Below, piece after piece: positions 43,072 through 51,792 of a DNA stretch of 64,000 nucleotides. This DNA comes from Vibrio fluvialis. GTDB lineage: Bacteria > Pseudomonadota > Gammaproteobacteria > Enterobacterales > Vibrionaceae. How positions within the stretch are numbered: position 1 is the stretch's first letter; each line of letters begins with the position of its first letter. The position numbers and the translations under genes were made by a program. The DNA is taken from contig NZ_UHIP01000002.1 in the NCBI RefSeq assembly GCF_900460245.1, forward strand, positions 434,001-498,000. The letters are read 5' to 3'. Under the pieces are notes generated by a model that saw nothing but the letters and a program-made list of their open reading frames with translations, ran no database searches and was not told the DNA's origin.

Positions 43072-44165
43072 TTAAGCCGATACAAAACAAGATGCTCCAT
43101 CCCCTGGTGCATCGTGCCAAGACATTACTGATCCTCGTGTCTGCTGTGCTCGTGGTGGCCAACCTCTACACGCTCAACAGCACGCGCGAGTTGGCGCGCT
43201 CCTATACTGACCGTCAGAATCAGGCCACGTGGTTTCTGTTTCAGCTGACCAAAGAGTTCACGGAAATGATGGCCGAGACGCCTTATGCGCTCAACTCCAA
43301 GAAGAAAATGGAGCATGTGTGGCTCAAATACGAGCTGACCTGGAGCCGCTTTGATGTGATTCTGAATAGCCGTGAAGCCGAGGGCTTTATGGGACTGGAA
43401 GGGACTTATCCGTTTTTTAAAAGTGCATTTGAAGACTTCAAACTGCTCGAACCATTGCTGATGGCGGCTCACGACAAGCCATCCATGGAACGTTTTCTGA
43501 ATAAGTCGCAGGATCTCTATCAGCGCATCATCAGCTACATCAACGAAAACTTTAAGATTCAGAGCCCGATTTATCTACACCAGAAGCAGCAGGCATACAC
43601 CCTGACGCAAATTCAGTTTGTGCTGATGTTTGTGCTGTTTTCGTGCATCGGCTTGGTGAGTTACATACTGCACGCCGAAGCGCGTTTTCATAAACTGCTG
43701 GCGCTGACTGATCCATTAACCGGACTTTCTAACCGTCTGGCGATGTTTGATGCTCTTAAGCGCTATACCGCGCAACAGTCGTTCTCGTTGTTGCTACTTG
43801 ACCTGAACGGCTTCAAAGCCATCAACGACACACTTGGCCATCAGGCAGGGGATTCCGTGTTACGTCAGGTCGCGCATCGTTTGGCGCATATTCCGACGTT
43901 CGATTACTGGGTATTTCGTATGGGCGGTGACGAGTTTGCCATCATTCTCGACAGCGTCGACCCCGATGATCTGGCGGGAATCCAGACGCTGATTGCAGAG
44001 TGTTTTGAAGCAGCTTTTGTGCTGCCGAGTAACGCTCCCTATCCGCTCAGCACCAGTATCGGCGTCAGCCGCTACCCTTACGACGCCATCGACATTAACC
44101 AACTGGTGCACATCGCCGACAAGAACATGTACCAGATGAAGTTCCAACAAAAAAGCCCCTCATAG
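43068..44165 (+). CDS. cdgA: Membrane-bound diguanylate cyclase, CdgA-like
   Basis: The 365-residue protein has two membrane spans (about residues 17-37 and 180-203) flanking a helical periplasmic sensor of about 140 residues, then a GGDEF domain with DPLTGLSNRLAM, DLNGFKAINDTLGHQAGD and an intact RMGGDEFAIIL. It should make cyclic-di-GMP. No RxxD inhibitory site is seen five residues before GGDEF, so product inhibition is not expected. It overlaps the upstream gene by four bases. Gene order matches my memory of V. cholerae cdgA. Confidence 0.9.
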   Translation: MIKPIQNKMLHPLVHRAKTLLILVSAVLVVANLYTLNSTRELARSYTDRQNQATWFLFQLTKEFTEMMAETPYALNSKKKMEHVWLKYELTWSRFDVILNSREAEGFMGLEGTYPFFKSAFEDFKLLEPLLMAAHDKPSMERFLNKSQDLYQRIISYINENFKIQSPIYLHQKQQAYTLTQIQFVLMFVLFSCIGLVSYILHAEARFHKLLALTDPLTGLSNRLAMFDALKRYTAQQSFSLLLLDLNGFKAINDTLGHQAGDSVLRQVAHRLAHIPTFDYWVFRMGGDEFAIILDSVDPDDLAGIQTLIAECFEAAFVLPSNAPYPLSTSIGVSRYPYDAIDINQLVHIADKNMYQMKFQQKSPS

Positions 44166-44173
44166 AGAGGGGC
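44149..44173 (-). terminator. Terminator of the pst operon inside the end of cdgA
   Basis: A 7-bp stem, GCCCCTC with GAGGGGC, and a 5-base loop. On the minus strand six T residues follow. The arm starts within the last codons of cdgA, so the convergent transcripts overlap. Confidence 0.8.
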
Positions 44174-44215
44174 AAAGTTACCATCGCTTTATAGTTATAA
44201 TGAGGTCCTTCTCGC

Positions 44216-44965
44216 TTAACCGAAGTCACCATTTACGTAACCACGTGTACGGTCGTCTTTCGGTTCGTTGAAAATGATCTGGGTATCATTGTGCTCCACC
44301 AGTTCTCCCATCAGGAAGAAAGCAGTGCGGTCTGAAATTCGGCGAGCCTGTTGCATGGAGTGCGTCACGATAACGATCGTGTAGTTCTTCTTCAGCTCTT
44401 CCATCAGCTCTTCAATTTTGTGGGTCGCAATCGGGTCAAGTGCAGACGTCGGTTCATCCATCAGGATGACATCCGGTTCCATCGCGATGGTGCGCGCGAT
44501 ACACAGACGTTGCTGCTGACCACCCGACAAACCGAACGCGTGTGACTTCAGGCGATCTTTCACCTCGTCCCACAGTGCGGCACTGCGCAGTGAACGCTCA
44601 ACCACTTCATCAATGTGTTTCTTGTCTTTCACGCCCTGAGCGCGCAGGCCGTAAGCCACGTTCTCATAGATACTCATCGGGAATGGGTTCGGCTTTTGGA
44701 ATACCATGCCAACTTTGATGCGCAGGTCTGCAACGTCCACGTTGCCATACACATCTTCGCCATCCATGGTCAGTTTGCCGGTAATTTTTACGCCTTCAAT
44801 CAAATCGTTCATGCGGTTCAAGCAACGCAACAACGTCGATTTACCACAGCCAGACGGGCCGATCAGCGCCGTCACCTGACGCGTAGGAATCGGCAGGTTG
44901 ATAGATTTCAGGGCTTGGTTTTCACCGTAAAACAGGTTCAGGTTTTCAATGCTAAATTTGTTCAT
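44216..44965 (-). CDS. pstB: Phosphate ABC transporter ATPase PstB
   Basis: The 249-residue ATPase has Walker [10 protein letters not shown], signature LSGGQQQRL, Walker [12 protein letters not shown] and the switch His in IVTHSMQQA. The start [20 protein letters not shown] and the C-terminus [12 protein letters not shown] are diagnostic of PstB. It energises high-affinity phosphate uptake through PstCA. It is the last gene of pstSCAB; no phoU follows in the window. Confidence 0.97.
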   Translation of the reverse strand: MNKFSIENLNLFYGENQALKSINLPIPTRQVTALIGPSGCGKSTLLRCLNRMNDLIEGVKITGKLTMDGEDVYGNVDVADLRIKVGMVFQKPNPFPMSIYENVAYGLRAQGVKDKKHIDEVVERSLRSAALWDEVKDRLKSHAFGLSGGQQQRLCIARTIAMEPDVILMDEPTSALDPIATHKIEELMEELKKNYTIVIVTHSMQQARRISDRTAFFLMGELVEHNDTQIIFNEPKDDRTRGYVNGDFG

Positions 44966-45001
44966 TGTCTTAATCTCGTAAAATCTGTCAGTCGTGTTGG
45001 T

Positions 45002-45865
45002 TTAGTAAGTCGCCGTATTGAATCGCTTGGCGATCAATTTGGTAATCATGTTGATGAGCAACACGACGACGATCAGGACGGTAGCCGTACCGTATGCCTG
45101 ATTCCACTCTTCGATAGTGAACAGCTCAGTGGTCAGCTTGTACAGGTGCACGGTCAGCGTACGGCCTGAATCCATCAGGGAGTCAGGAATACGCGCTACC
45201 ATACCCGCGGTCAAAAAGACCGGAGCCGATTCACCGATCACACGACCGATACTGAGAATGACTGAAGTCATAATACCTGGCATTGCGCTTGGCAAAATCA
45301 GACGCCAGATAGTGTAGATTTTTGATGCGCCAAGGCCGTAAGAGCCTTCGCGGTAAGTTTGTGGCACAGCCATCAGCGCTTCTTCTGTGGTACGGATAAT
45401 CACCGGCAGAATCAGAATACTCAGGGTCAGCGCGCCCGACAGAATCGAGAAGCCAAAACCCAGAATCGCCACGAAGAATGTCATACCAAACAGACCAAAG
45501 ATGATCGACGGAATACCCGCCAGCGATTCAGTACAGAAGCGAATCACTTTCACCAGTCGGCTGCCGACTTTGGCATATTCGGTCAGGTAAATCGCGGTCA
45601 TGATGCCGAGTGGCGCTGCCACCGCAATCGATGCGATTACCATGTAGATGGTCGAGATGATCATCGGGAAGATACCGTGTTCATCACCAGTACGCGTGTA
45701 GTTATCCGAAATGAAATGCCAGTCTACGTGCTGCAGGCCATTCGACAGAATGTACCAGATGATCCAGAACAGGAAACCGACCGTCAGCGCTGCCGCCAGC
45801 CAGATGAAGCTGCGCAGCACGTTGTCTTTAAATTCACGAACTTGTTTTAGTTTTGCGCGATCCAT
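45002..45865 (-). CDS. pstA: Phosphate ABC transporter permease PstA
   Basis: The 287-residue inner-membrane permease has six spans and the EAA-type loop EGSYGLGASKIYTIWRLILPSAMPGI, plus FCTESLAGIPSIIFGLFG. It starts six bases after the pstC stop with GAGGT before the ATG, indicating coupled translation. It is the partner of PstC in the phosphate channel. Confidence 0.95.
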   Translation of the reverse strand: MDRAKLKQVREFKDNVLRSFIWLAAALTVGFLFWIIWYILSNGLQHVDWHFISDNYTRTGDEHGIFPMIISTIYMVIASIAVAAPLGIMTAIYLTEYAKVGSRLVKVIRFCTESLAGIPSIIFGLFGMTFFVAILGFGFSILSGALTLSILILPVIIRTTEEALMAVPQTYREGSYGLGASKIYTIWRLILPSAMPGIMTSVILSIGRVIGESAPVFLTAGMVARIPDSLMDSGRTLTVHLYKLTTELFTIEEWNQAYGTATVLIVVVLLINMITKLIAKRFNTATY

Positions 45866-45870
45866 GGTGA

Positions 45871-46803
45871 TTACCTCGCTTTCTCACGGTTCAGGTACAG
45901 CAGTGCCGCGTTCAACATCATGATGAACACCAGAAGCACCACACCAGTCGCGTACAACGCATTTGCGTGCACACCGCTGGCGTACGACATTTCGATCGCA
46001 ATGTTCGCGGTCAGCGTACGCGCTGAGTCCAGAATGCCCTGAGGCATCGCTGGCGCGTTCCCCATCACCATGATGATGGCCATGGTTTCGCCCAATGCAC
46101 GACCGATACCCAGAATCACACCCGTCATAATACCGGAGCGAGCCGCAGGAACGAGCAATTTGAAAATGGTGTAAATGTTTGAAGCGCCGAGCGCCAGTGA
46201 ACCTTCTTTGTAGGTTTTTGGTACCGCGCGAATCGAGGTTTCCGATACGGTAATCACCGTCGGCAGAATCATCACACCCAGTACGATGATCCCTGCGAGA
46301 ATGGTGTTACCCGCCGGAACCTGAAAGATGTTTTGAATCAGTGGCACAATGATGACCAGGCCAAAGAAGCCATAGACCACTGAAGGAATACCCGCCAACA
46401 GTTCCACCGCAGGGCGAATCACATCGGCAACGCGTTTGGGCGCAATTTCAGCAATGAAAATGGCAGTGAGCACGCCAATCGGCACGCCTACGATAACCGC
46501 ACCAAAGGTCGAAACGACAGAAGCGACGATCATCGTCGCTACACCGTACAATGCCGGTGGCAGCCAATCCTGGCCGAGGACAATACCCACAACACCCGCT
46601 TCTTGGAATGCCGGAATACTTTCCCGAATGATGAAATAGGCAATAACGGCTAAGGAAACAATACCGATTACTGCACTGGTTAAAAACAAACCGTGAAAGA
46701 GACGCTCTTTCCAGTCGATACGCTTTTTAGCGCGTAAACCGCGCTTTGATACTTGCGTCTTTGCACCGTTCATAAGCTTGTCACTATTGGTCGCGATGGT
46801 CAT
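45871..46803 (-). CDS. pstC: Phosphate ABC transporter permease PstC
   Basis: The 310-residue permease has an N-terminal cytoplasmic stretch then six spans, the Pst signature VELLAGIPSVVYGFFGL and the EAA-type loop EGSLALGASNIYTIFKLLVPAARSGI. ATGs at 46809 and 46803 are both in frame; GTGAG lies six bases before 46803, which is used. It is separated from pstS by 89 bp containing a strong hairpin. Confidence 0.93.
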   Translation of the reverse strand: MTIATNSDKLMNGAKTQVSKRGLRAKKRIDWKERLFHGLFLTSAVIGIVSLAVIAYFIIRESIPAFQEAGVVGIVLGQDWLPPALYGVATMIVASVVSTFGAVIVGVPIGVLTAIFIAEIAPKRVADVIRPAVELLAGIPSVVYGFFGLVIIVPLIQNIFQVPAGNTILAGIIVLGVMILPTVITVSETSIRAVPKTYKEGSLALGASNIYTIFKLLVPAARSGIMTGVILGIGRALGETMAIIMVMGNAPAMPQGILDSARTLTANIAIEMSYASGVHANALYATGVVLLVFIMMLNAALLYLNREKAR

Positions 46804-46844
46804 GTTCATCTCACTTGTCGAACGAGTCGAGGTGGATTGAAAAC

Positions 46845-46871
46845 GCTCAGCCCTAATCAAGCGGGCTGAGC
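46845..46871 (-). terminator. Intercistronic hairpin between pstS and pstC
   Basis: A perfect 9-bp stem, GCTCAGCCC with GGGCTGAGC, and a 9-base loop. On the minus strand it is followed by GTTTTC, a leaky terminator or RNA-stabilising hairpin that would leave pstS mRNA in excess of pstCAB. Confidence 0.7.
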
Positions 46872-46892
46872 AAACTTATTAAATTTTGTTTC

Positions 46893-47714
46893 TTAGTTCA
46901 CAGAGATGTAGTGGTGAGAAGCAACGATCTTTTGCGCTTCTTCAGACAGCATCCAATCCAGGAACTTCTGAGTTTCAGCAGATGGTTTGCCTTTCTTGTA
47001 AAGAACCAGGAACGGACGTGCTACTTTGTAAGAGCCGTTCTTCACGTTGTCTACAGTTGCATCAGTGCCATCTACTGACAGAGCGTGAACTGAACCGTCT
47101 ACAGTACCCAGAGAGATGTAGCCGATTGAGTATGGGTTAGAAGCAACCATAGTTTTCAGACCGCCGTTACCGTTAGCAACTTGAGCGCGTTGAGAGATTG
47201 CTGATACTTCTTTACCAGAAATTTTCTTTTTCAGTTCCATGATTTCTTCAAATGCACCACGAGTACCTGATGCAGTGTCGCGAGTGATCGCAACGATTGG
47301 CTTGTCTTCACCACCGACTTGTTTCCAGTTAGTGATTTCGCCTTTGTAGATTTCTGAGACTTGTTCAGCTGTCAGACCCTTAACTTTGTTGCTTGGGTGT
47401 ACAACAACTGCGATGCCGTCACGAGCGATAACTTCTTCAACCAGGTTCGATTCTTTCTCAGAGTCTTTCAGACCACGAGAAGACATGCCGATATCTGCGC
47501 TGCCGTTTTTCGCCGCTTTGATACCTGCAGAAGAACCAGGACCTTGAACTTCAATAAACACTTCCGAATTTTTCTTCATGTATGTTTCAGAGAAAACTTC
47601 CATCAGTGGAGTAACACTGCTAGAACCCACTGCAGAGATGGTTTCTTTTGCTGAAACTGGGTTAACTGCCAGAGCGCCTAGAAGAGCGATTGCACCGATT
47701 ACTGTCTTTTTCAT
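46893..47714 (-). CDS. pstS: Periplasmic phosphate-binding protein PstS
   Basis: The 273-residue protein has a signal peptide ending PVSA-KET (about residue 22). The phosphate-site motifs are AVGSSSVTPLMEVF, GPGSSAGIKAA, and ITRDTASGTRGAFEEI, each contributing Ser/Thr/Arg contacts. ATG 47714 has AAGGA seven bases upstream. Four tandem Pho half-sites lie 70-110 bp upstream, so it should be strongly induced by phosphate limitation through PhoB. Confidence 0.96.
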   Translation of the reverse strand: MKKTVIGAIALLGALAVNPVSAKETISAVGSSSVTPLMEVFSETYMKKNSEVFIEVQGPGSSAGIKAAKNGSADIGMSSRGLKDSEKESNLVEEVIARDGIAVVVHPSNKVKGLTAEQVSEIYKGEITNWKQVGGEDKPIVAITRDTASGTRGAFEEIMELKKKISGKEVSAISQRAQVANGNGGLKTMVASNPYSIGYISLGTVDGSVHALSVDGTDATVDNVKNGSYKVARPFLVLYKKGKPSAETQKFLDWMLSEEAQKIVASHHYISVN

Positions 47715-47783
47715 CACAATTTCCTTAAGTGGCTTTATTGCCGTTGTGTTTCACTTGAACGAGGGTCACTTTAGGCCTCGAAT

Positions 47784-47823
47784 ATGACAGTTGTGTTTCA
47801 GTTAATTGAAAAGTCGATGACAG
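47784..47823 (-). promoter_or_regulatory. Two adjacent Pho boxes (four PhoB half-sites)
   Basis: Read on the minus strand, four 7-bp units occur every 11 bp: CTGTCAT, TTTTCAA, CTGAAAC, CTGTCAT. The outer two are perfect, and the 4-bp spacers are standard for PhoB direct repeats. They lie upstream of pstS, as in other pst promoters. Confidence 0.85.
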
Positions 47824-48093
47824 GTTGAAATATTTGCAGCAGGAGAAAATTCTCTGGTTCGTAGATTTTTTTCTTCAAGTTGTTGAACTAACTCAAGATC
47901 ACCAGCGTCATAGTGATAAATCACTCTTTTCAACCACATGAAAAGCATTGATTTTATTTCAAGTAATACCGCTAGAACTGAAAAGAATAAGTCAGATAAA
48001 AATCCGATTGAAATCTGACAGTTAGCGGATATTATCTTCAACCTACTTATAAAAAAGATAATTATTCCCAATTTATTTCAGAAGAGGATCACC
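47824..48093. other. Intergenic remainder between pstS and the chemoreceptor
   Basis: A further 270 bp, AT-rich, between divergent pstS and the MCP gene. One minus-strand ORF (47802-48071) crosses the Pho boxes and is rejected. Only the ribosome site GAAGAGGAT for the chemoreceptor is clear. Confidence 0.5.
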
Positions 48094-49737
48094 ATGCGCC
48101 AGTTACTGAGCGGTTTGTCCATCAAACTGCAGGTTGTAGTACCGGTGTTTATCACCATGCTATTGCTGATTTCAGGGATCAGCTACAGCACATCCACACT
48201 CAAAGACGCGTTCCGCCAGATGTCACAATCCACGGAAACCCTAATCAACCACAAAGATGAACTTACCGAGATCATCGACAACACCTACGCCATGCGCATC
48301 AGCGCTATCTATAGTCTGTTCCAGCCAGAAGAGGTCAAAGTACTGCCTTCTGTTCTGCAGCAACGTCAAAGCGAAAACCTGAAACATCTCGATTCACTGG
48401 CTCGCGTACCCGGCATGACAGCAGAGATTGCCGAACTGCGCCGCGCGATGGAGCGCTACGTCGATTACTCAGTCAACACCATGATTCCGCTGTTAAACAC
48501 CAAGCACAATCAGCAGCAAACCTCGGCCTCGTTTGAAACCGAATACGAGCGCGCCACCGATGTCTACCGTGACGCCGGCCGTGACATGGTGAAAGCGATT
48601 CAGGCGCTGTCTGACAAGCTGAACAATATCGCTCTGGACGATATTCACGCTAATGAAGCGCACAACCACAGCGTCATGGATATGTCGTTGATGGGGCTGA
48701 TTGTCGTGTTACTTTTGGCAGCGGCCAGCAGTTGGCTACTGGCGGGCGTCATCGTAACGCCAATCCGTAAATTGCAGCAGACCGTGCGTGAAGTCGCTCA
48801 CGGCAACCTGCAAATTCAGGCTGAGGAAGAGGGAAACAACGAGATTACCGAACTGGCGCGTGATGTAAACGCCACCGTTTCTCAACTGCGCAAAACCGTG
48901 GATGCCCTGATTCGCATCAGTGTGGATGTTGCGTCAGCCTCAACCGAACTGGCGGCAGTGATGACTCAGTCGAGCGTCAATTCAGATCAGGAAAAGCAGG
49001 AAGTCGAACAAGTTGCTTCTGCAGTTAATCAGCTGGAAATTGCGGCAGGCACCGTCACGGATAACGCGACACGCGCCGACAGTGCAGCCCAGCACGCCAA
49101 CCAACTCGCACAAAACAGCCTGACGATGTTTGAGCAAAGCAACCGCGCCAACGCCTTGATGACCGATAAACTGAGCGATGCAGCCCATGTGGTCACCAGC
49201 CTGAAAGAGCAGTCGGAGCGCATCGGTAAAGTCATTGAAGTGATTCAGGGTATCTCCGAGCAGACCAACCTGCTGGCCCTGAACGCCGCCATTGAAGCGG
49301 CTCGCGCAGGCGAAAGTGGCCGCGGATTTGCGGTGGTCGCCGACGAAGTACGCATGCTGGCAGCGCGTACGCAGGATTCAACGAAAGAGATTCAGGCGAT
49401 CATTGAAGAGCTGCAGGACAAATCCGGTGTGGCAAACGACAGCATGACCTCCAGCCTGAAAATGCTGCAGGATAACCAAGCGTTGGCGGGCAAGGTCAGC
49501 GGGGCGCTGATGGAAATCAACCAGTCGATTGCCGAGTTGAGCGCGGTGAATACGCAAGTTGCCTCGGCTTCGGAAGAGCAGAATCAGGTGACCTCTGACA
49601 TCAACCGCAATCTGGGTAACATCTATGAACTGGTGAGTCAGAACGTCACCGGCATTACTCAATCTGCCGCAGCCGCTCAGGAGCTGTCACAGTTGGCAGA
49701 GCAGCAGAAGCAGCAGCTAAACTACTTCCGCGTGTAA
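48094..49737 (+). CDS. Methyl-accepting chemotaxis protein
   Basis: The 547-residue protein has spans at about residues 14-33 and 200-220 flanking a helical periplasmic sensor, then HAMP ([24 protein letters not shown]). The signalling tip reads [38 protein letters not shown] (read in parts). There is no C-terminal pentapeptide. GAAGAGG precedes ATG 48094. It is divergent from pstS; sensing phosphate is only a possibility from context. Confidence 0.9.
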   Translation: MRQLLSGLSIKLQVVVPVFITMLLLISGISYSTSTLKDAFRQMSQSTETLINHKDELTEIIDNTYAMRISAIYSLFQPEEVKVLPSVLQQRQSENLKHLDSLARVPGMTAEIAELRRAMERYVDYSVNTMIPLLNTKHNQQQTSASFETEYERATDVYRDAGRDMVKAIQALSDKLNNIALDDIHANEAHNHSVMDMSLMGLIVVLLLAAASSWLLAGVIVTPIRKLQQTVREVAHGNLQIQAEEEGNNEITELARDVNATVSQLRKTVDALIRISVDVASASTELAAVMTQSSVNSDQEKQEVEQVASAVNQLEIAAGTVTDNATRADSAAQHANQLAQNSLTMFEQSNRANALMTDKLSDAAHVVTSLKEQSERIGKVIEVIQGISEQTNLLALNAAIEAARAGESGRGFAVVADEVRMLAARTQDSTKEIQAIIEELQDKSGVANDSMTSSLKMLQDNQALAGKVSGALMEINQSIAELSAVNTQVASASEEQNQVTSDINRNLGNIYELVSQNVTGITQSAAAAQELSQLAEQQKQQLNYFRV

Positions 49738-49765
49738 AGCGCTTGCCTCCATTTAGCAGACACAA

Positions 49766-49789
49766 AAAAGCCGCCAACTGGCGGCTTTT
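49766..49789. terminator. Bidirectional terminator, MCP/helicase
   Basis: A 10-bp perfect stem, AAAAGCCGCC with GGCGGCTTTT, and a 4-base loop, with T runs on both strands, between convergent genes. Confidence 0.93.
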
Positions 49790-49800
49790 CTTTATCCGTA

Positions 49801-51129
49801 TTACTCGTCGTCGACTTTCGGCGCCACTTTCTTCTTCGGAATGAAGACGGAATCACCCACGGCCACGTGGTCGTAGAAACCTTTATCGCGTTTAACCGGT
49901 TTCTTCGCAACCTTCTTCGCCTGCGGTTTCGCTTTACTACTTTGCGCTTTAGCCTTGTTCACCGGCTGACGTACTTTCAGACCTTTGAACTTGCCTTCCA
50001 AACCGTCCAGCACATCAAATTTAATGTCTTGCTTCAGGTAGGCTTCCACACGTTTAAAGCTGTCCCAGTCTTTCGGGCCAACCAGAGAAACGGCGTCACC
50101 TTTGTTACCCGCACGACCGGTACGGCCCACACGGTGGACATACTCTTCGGTGTGTTTTGGCATGTCGAAGTTAATCACGTGCGTCACGTTGGCGATATCC
50201 AGACCACGTGATGCCACATCGGTCGTCACCAGAATCTTAAACACCGCACGCTCAAACTGGCTCATGATGGTATTACGCTGCATCTGGTTCAGGTTACCGC
50301 TCAGCGCCACCGCTTTGAGTTTTTTCTCGTTCAGTTTGTTGGTCAAACGTTCGGTATCGTCACGGGTAGCGGTGAAGATGATCACCTGACGGTAATCCGC
50401 ATCATCCAGCACACGCTCCAGTAGCGCTTCTTTATGATCCAAATGGTCACACAGGTAGAAACGTTGCGTAATGTCTTTGTGTTGCTCATTCGCACCACCG
50501 ACCGCAATGTGCTTAGCATCGTTGAGCATCTCATACGCGATGTCGTTGACTTGTGCGTGATCCAGCGTCGCGGAGAACATCAGTGTCTGACGACGACGGT
50601 GTTTCGCGGCGTTGTGAATGTGGCGCAATTGCGGCGCAAAACCAAGATCCAGCATGCGGTCTGCTTCGTCCAGAATCAGAGTTTCCAGACCTTCCAGGAA
50701 CAGAGAACGATGCTCCAGATGGTCAGCCAGACGTCCCGGTGTTGCTACGATGAATTTCGGGCCACGACGCAGTGCTTTTACCTGATCGTTAAAGTTCTCA
50801 CCACCCGTAATGAGGGTCGCGGTGTAGCTCAGGCCAGCCAGCATCGAGCGCAGCTCACCATACACCTGTTTCGCCAGTTCACGGGTCGGAACCAGAATAA
50901 CACCTCGCGGATCACGAGCTGACAACGCTTTGGTCTTCAATGCTTTGTGAAGCATTGGCAGCAGAAAGGCTAGCGTTTTACCCGAACCCGTTTTTGAAGA
51001 AGCCAGAAGATCTTTTCCGGCCATGGCAACAGGAATGGCCTGCTGCTGGATTTCGGTCGCTTTCTTAAAATCAAAATGTGCCAGAGTCTTCAGTAAGCGA
51101 TTATCTAAACCTAATTCTTTGAACTGCAA
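49801..51129 (-). CDS. DEAD-box ATP-dependent RNA helicase (SrmB/RhlE-like)
   Basis: The 442-residue protein contains the Q motif (FKELGLDNRLLKTLAHFDFKKATEIQ), motif I SSKTGSGKT, PTRELA, TPGRL, DEAD in LILDEADRML, SAT, and in domain 2 TDVASRGLDI and HRVGRTGRAG. The tail is lysine-rich (KAKPQAKKVAKKPVKR) and should bind RNA. Homologues start MQFKELGLDN, which makes TTG 51129 the start, supported by GGAGA upstream; the frame's other TTG at 51141 lacks a ribosome site. It is likely active in ribosome assembly or cold-stress RNA remodelling. Confidence 0.92.
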   Translation of the reverse strand: MQFKELGLDNRLLKTLAHFDFKKATEIQQQAIPVAMAGKDLLASSKTGSGKTLAFLLPMLHKALKTKALSARDPRGVILVPTRELAKQVYGELRSMLAGLSYTATLITGGENFNDQVKALRRGPKFIVATPGRLADHLEHRSLFLEGLETLILDEADRMLDLGFAPQLRHIHNAAKHRRRQTLMFSATLDHAQVNDIAYEMLNDAKHIAVGGANEQHKDITQRFYLCDHLDHKEALLERVLDDADYRQVIIFTATRDDTERLTNKLNEKKLKAVALSGNLNQMQRNTIMSQFERAVFKILVTTDVASRGLDIANVTHVINFDMPKHTEEYVHRVGRTGRAGNKGDAVSLVGPKDWDSFKRVEAYLKQDIKFDVLDGLEGKFKGLKVRQPVNKAKAQSSKAKPQAKKVAKKPVKRDKGFYDHVAVGDSVFIPKKKVAPKVDDE

Positions 51130-51455
51130 AGGATTCTCCAATATTGTTGTAGCGCCTTATACCGCAAGGCTAAGGTCAAAATAAAAAACGCAGTATGATA
51201 GCGCGAATAGTGCACAAATAGATAGAGATCACACAAAATAATCGCTACCCGGCGTTGAATGTACATCTGGTAACGACCGATCTACTCTCAGCTTTGAGAG
51301 TAAACTTCAATTAATTGATTACTGGATAAAATTTTGGATTATTTTGACTTTGCTTAAGTAGGCGAAGATTAAAATAGTGTCTACACTTTAAATCGTCACT
51401 ATATGGACAAAAAGGTATAGGGCGTAATTTGATAAATGTAAACAAGGAGTTCAAT
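51130..51455. promoter_or_regulatory. Divergent intergenic region, helicase and lipoprotein
   Basis: A 326-bp AT-rich gap. It contains a perfect 7-bp-arm hairpin ACTCTCA-GCTT-TGAGAGT at 51284-51301 without a T run, and a TTGACT -35-like box near 51344. No coding frame is seen. An operator or RNA element is possible. Confidence 0.4.
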
Positions 51456-51725
51456 ATGAACAAAATGTTAATCGCAGCTGCAGCGTCATCTGTACTTCTA
51501 CTGGCAGGCTGTGCATCAGGTCCAGACGAAGCAACCACAATGAAACTGGATGAACTGAGCAACCAAGTCAGTCAGCTAAGCGATGAAGTGGCTTCTCTGA
51601 AAAGTGACCATGCCGCTGTGATGTCGAAACTGAATGCAACTTCTGATGCAGCAATGGCCGCTCAAGAAGAAGCAGCACGTGCAAACGAGCGCATCGACAA
51701 CATCGCTCAGTCGTACACCAAGTAA
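51456..51725 (+). CDS. lpp: Lpp-like outer-membrane lipoprotein
   Basis: The 89-residue precursor has a lipobox LLLAGC at residue 22 (VLLLAGCASG). The mature part is a heptad-repeat coiled coil (TTMKLDELSNQVSQLSDEVASLKSD, then MAAQEEAARANERID) ending in a C-terminal lysine (IAQSYTK). That is the design of Braun lipoprotein, whose last lysine is linked to peptidoglycan. A strong AAGGAG precedes ATG 51456. It neighbours, convergently, a YkuD L,D-transpeptidase, the enzyme class that makes this link. Confidence 0.85.
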   Translation: MNKMLIAAAASSVLLLAGCASGPDEATTMKLDELSNQVSQLSDEVASLKSDHAAVMSKLNATSDAAMAAQEEAARANERIDNIAQSYTK

Positions 51726-51740
51726 ATCTTGTTGAATTAA

Positions 51741-51770
51741 AAAAGAGTCTGCGAATGCAGACTCTTTTTA
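51741..51770. terminator. Terminator shared by lpp and the L,D-transpeptidase
   Basis: A 13-bp perfect stem, AAAAAGAGTCTGC with GCAGACTCTTTTT, and a GAAT loop; T runs occur on both strands. Confidence 0.95.
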
Positions 51771-51792
51771 TTTGCTCAGAAACCGTAACCAG

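Noticed and set aside
47802..48071. 89-codon minus-strand ORF
   Set aside because: Runs through the Pho boxes of pstS and has no convincing start or family features.
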